Below, one piece after another: positions 19,942-20,211 of a stretch of 20,211 nucleotides of DNA. The stretch is from a virus. The notes below the pieces were generated by a model. That model was not told where the DNA came from. It saw only the letters and a program-made list of their open reading frames with translations, and did no database searches. Within the stretch, counting starts at the first letter, position 1, and every line of letters starts with the position of its first letter. A program made the position numbers and the translations under genes. The stretch spans positions 1 to 20,211 of IMG/VR virus record IMGVR_UViG_3300031673_004602; one strand, given 5' to 3'.

Positions 19942-19948
19942 ATTATAC
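19942..19948 (-). promoter_or_regulatory. GTATAAT promoter-like motif before the glycine-rich gene
   Basis: TGAAGTATAATGTAA on the minus strand overlaps the stop codon (GTA TAA) of the upstream tail gene and lies 19 bases before ATG 19922, with AAAGGA in between. Confidence 0.5.
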
Positions 19949-20211
19949 TTCAGGGGTTGGTTCGGCAGGCCACACTACTGTGTCTAAACTCTGATATGAC
20001 TCTGTAATATCTCTCAATGCTTGCCGATATGTTGCCCAATTTGCTTTTTCACTAGATCCAAGTGGTACATCCGCTAATTGTGTCCAATCGCTTTCTGTTA
20101 ATTTAGTAGCCCGCACTGTTCTTAAATCTGCAAGTTTTGCAATATCTTTCGAAGCAGTGTCTTCAGATACAACTAGTTCACCATCGACATTTGCAACAAA
20201 AGCCCATTGAA
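19943..20211 (-). CDS. Tail fibre assembly/chaperone-type protein, C-terminal part (5' end beyond window)
   Basis: Eighty-eight codons are visible, open at the window edge, ending in TAA at 19943. The segment LRTVRATKLTESDWTQLADV, followed by PLGSSEKANWATYRQALRDI and then TESYQSLDTVVWPAEP, fits the phage tail assembly chaperone pattern (Phage_tail_APC type: R...L..tDWtQl.D.pl......w..YRqaLRdi.....vvWP). Such domains help fold or trimerise tail fibres, as separate proteins or as fibre C-termini. It sits directly upstream of the glycine-rich adhesin, matching a tail-tip cluster. Without the N-terminus I cannot tell a stand-alone chaperone from a large fibre. Confidence 0.8.
   Translation of the reverse strand, partial: QWAFVANVDGELVVSEDTASKDIAKLADLRTVRATKLTESDWTQLADVPLGSSEKANWATYRQALRDITESYQSLDTVVWPAEPTPEV

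Noticed and set aside
1-20211. CRISPR array, insertion sequence, integrase or attachment site
   Set aside because: No regularly spaced repeats, terminal inverted repeats with a transposase, or recombinase motifs were found; the repeated heptamer is too short and irregularly spaced for an array.

Overview
The window looks like part of an AT-rich genome of a large tailed bacteriophage (Caudoviricetes, probably a myovirus infecting a Gram-negative, perhaps aquatic, host). Genes are densely packed, often overlapping by 1-45 bases. They include a T4-like recombination and replication set (gp46/SbcC-type ATPase, UvsW-like helicase, DnaB-like helicase, TOPRIM primase, DnaQ-type exonuclease), nucleotide metabolism (all-alpha dUTPase), a PIN-PhoH protein, a phage GroEL, an M15-type endolysin, a tRNA and tail-tip genes. 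No integrase, insertion sequence or CRISPR array is visible.

Layout. From 1 to 15949 everything is on the minus strand. Reading in the direction of transcription (high to low coordinates): UvsW-like helicase, four-helix PQ-loop membrane protein and exported thioredoxin (15949-13877); a small unknown gene and a PTH2-like protein (13764-13188); a tRNA with anticodon CUA (13180-13105); M15 peptidase and a small unknown (13053-12322); dUTPase, two unknowns, a methyltransferase-like protein, two unknowns, GroEL, small unknowns and an FmdB-type zinc ribbon (12155-6040); an exported Cys protein and gp46 (6015-3973); a basic unknown, a 54-aa ORF, PhoH, HNH nuclease, two small unknowns, a terminator, and a partial exonuclease. 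From 16034 to 18975 a plus-strand replication operon encodes two small proteins, a DnaB-like helicase, two more small proteins and a TOPRIM primase. It converges on a minus-strand glycine-rich tail adhesin and the C-terminus of a tail-fibre/chaperone-type protein (18978-20211).

Regulation. The heptamer GTATAAT (one copy GTATAAC) sits at almost every transcription-unit boundary, usually without a recognisable -35 box, and is best read as a -10-type phage promoter. At three genes without a Shine-Dalgarno sequence (HNH nuclease, 211-aa protein, UvsW-like helicase) TATAAT is followed by exactly six bases and then ATG. At the tRNA it is followed by exactly six bases and then the mature 5' end. This is the geometry expected for leaderless mRNAs and a tRNA with no 5' leader. 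Genes with a longer TATAAT-to-start distance do have a Shine-Dalgarno sequence.

Most interesting signals: the amber-suppressor (CUA) tRNA; the PhoH gene ending in TAG exactly in frame with the HNH nuclease gene, so that amber read-through would fuse them; the -10-only/leaderless promoter architecture; a promoter motif inside the loop of a terminator hairpin; a methyltransferase-like protein lacking the catalytic (D/N/S)PPY motif; and an exported thioredoxin paired with a PQ-loop half-transporter. All functions are read from the sequence and remembered family motifs; no searches were run.
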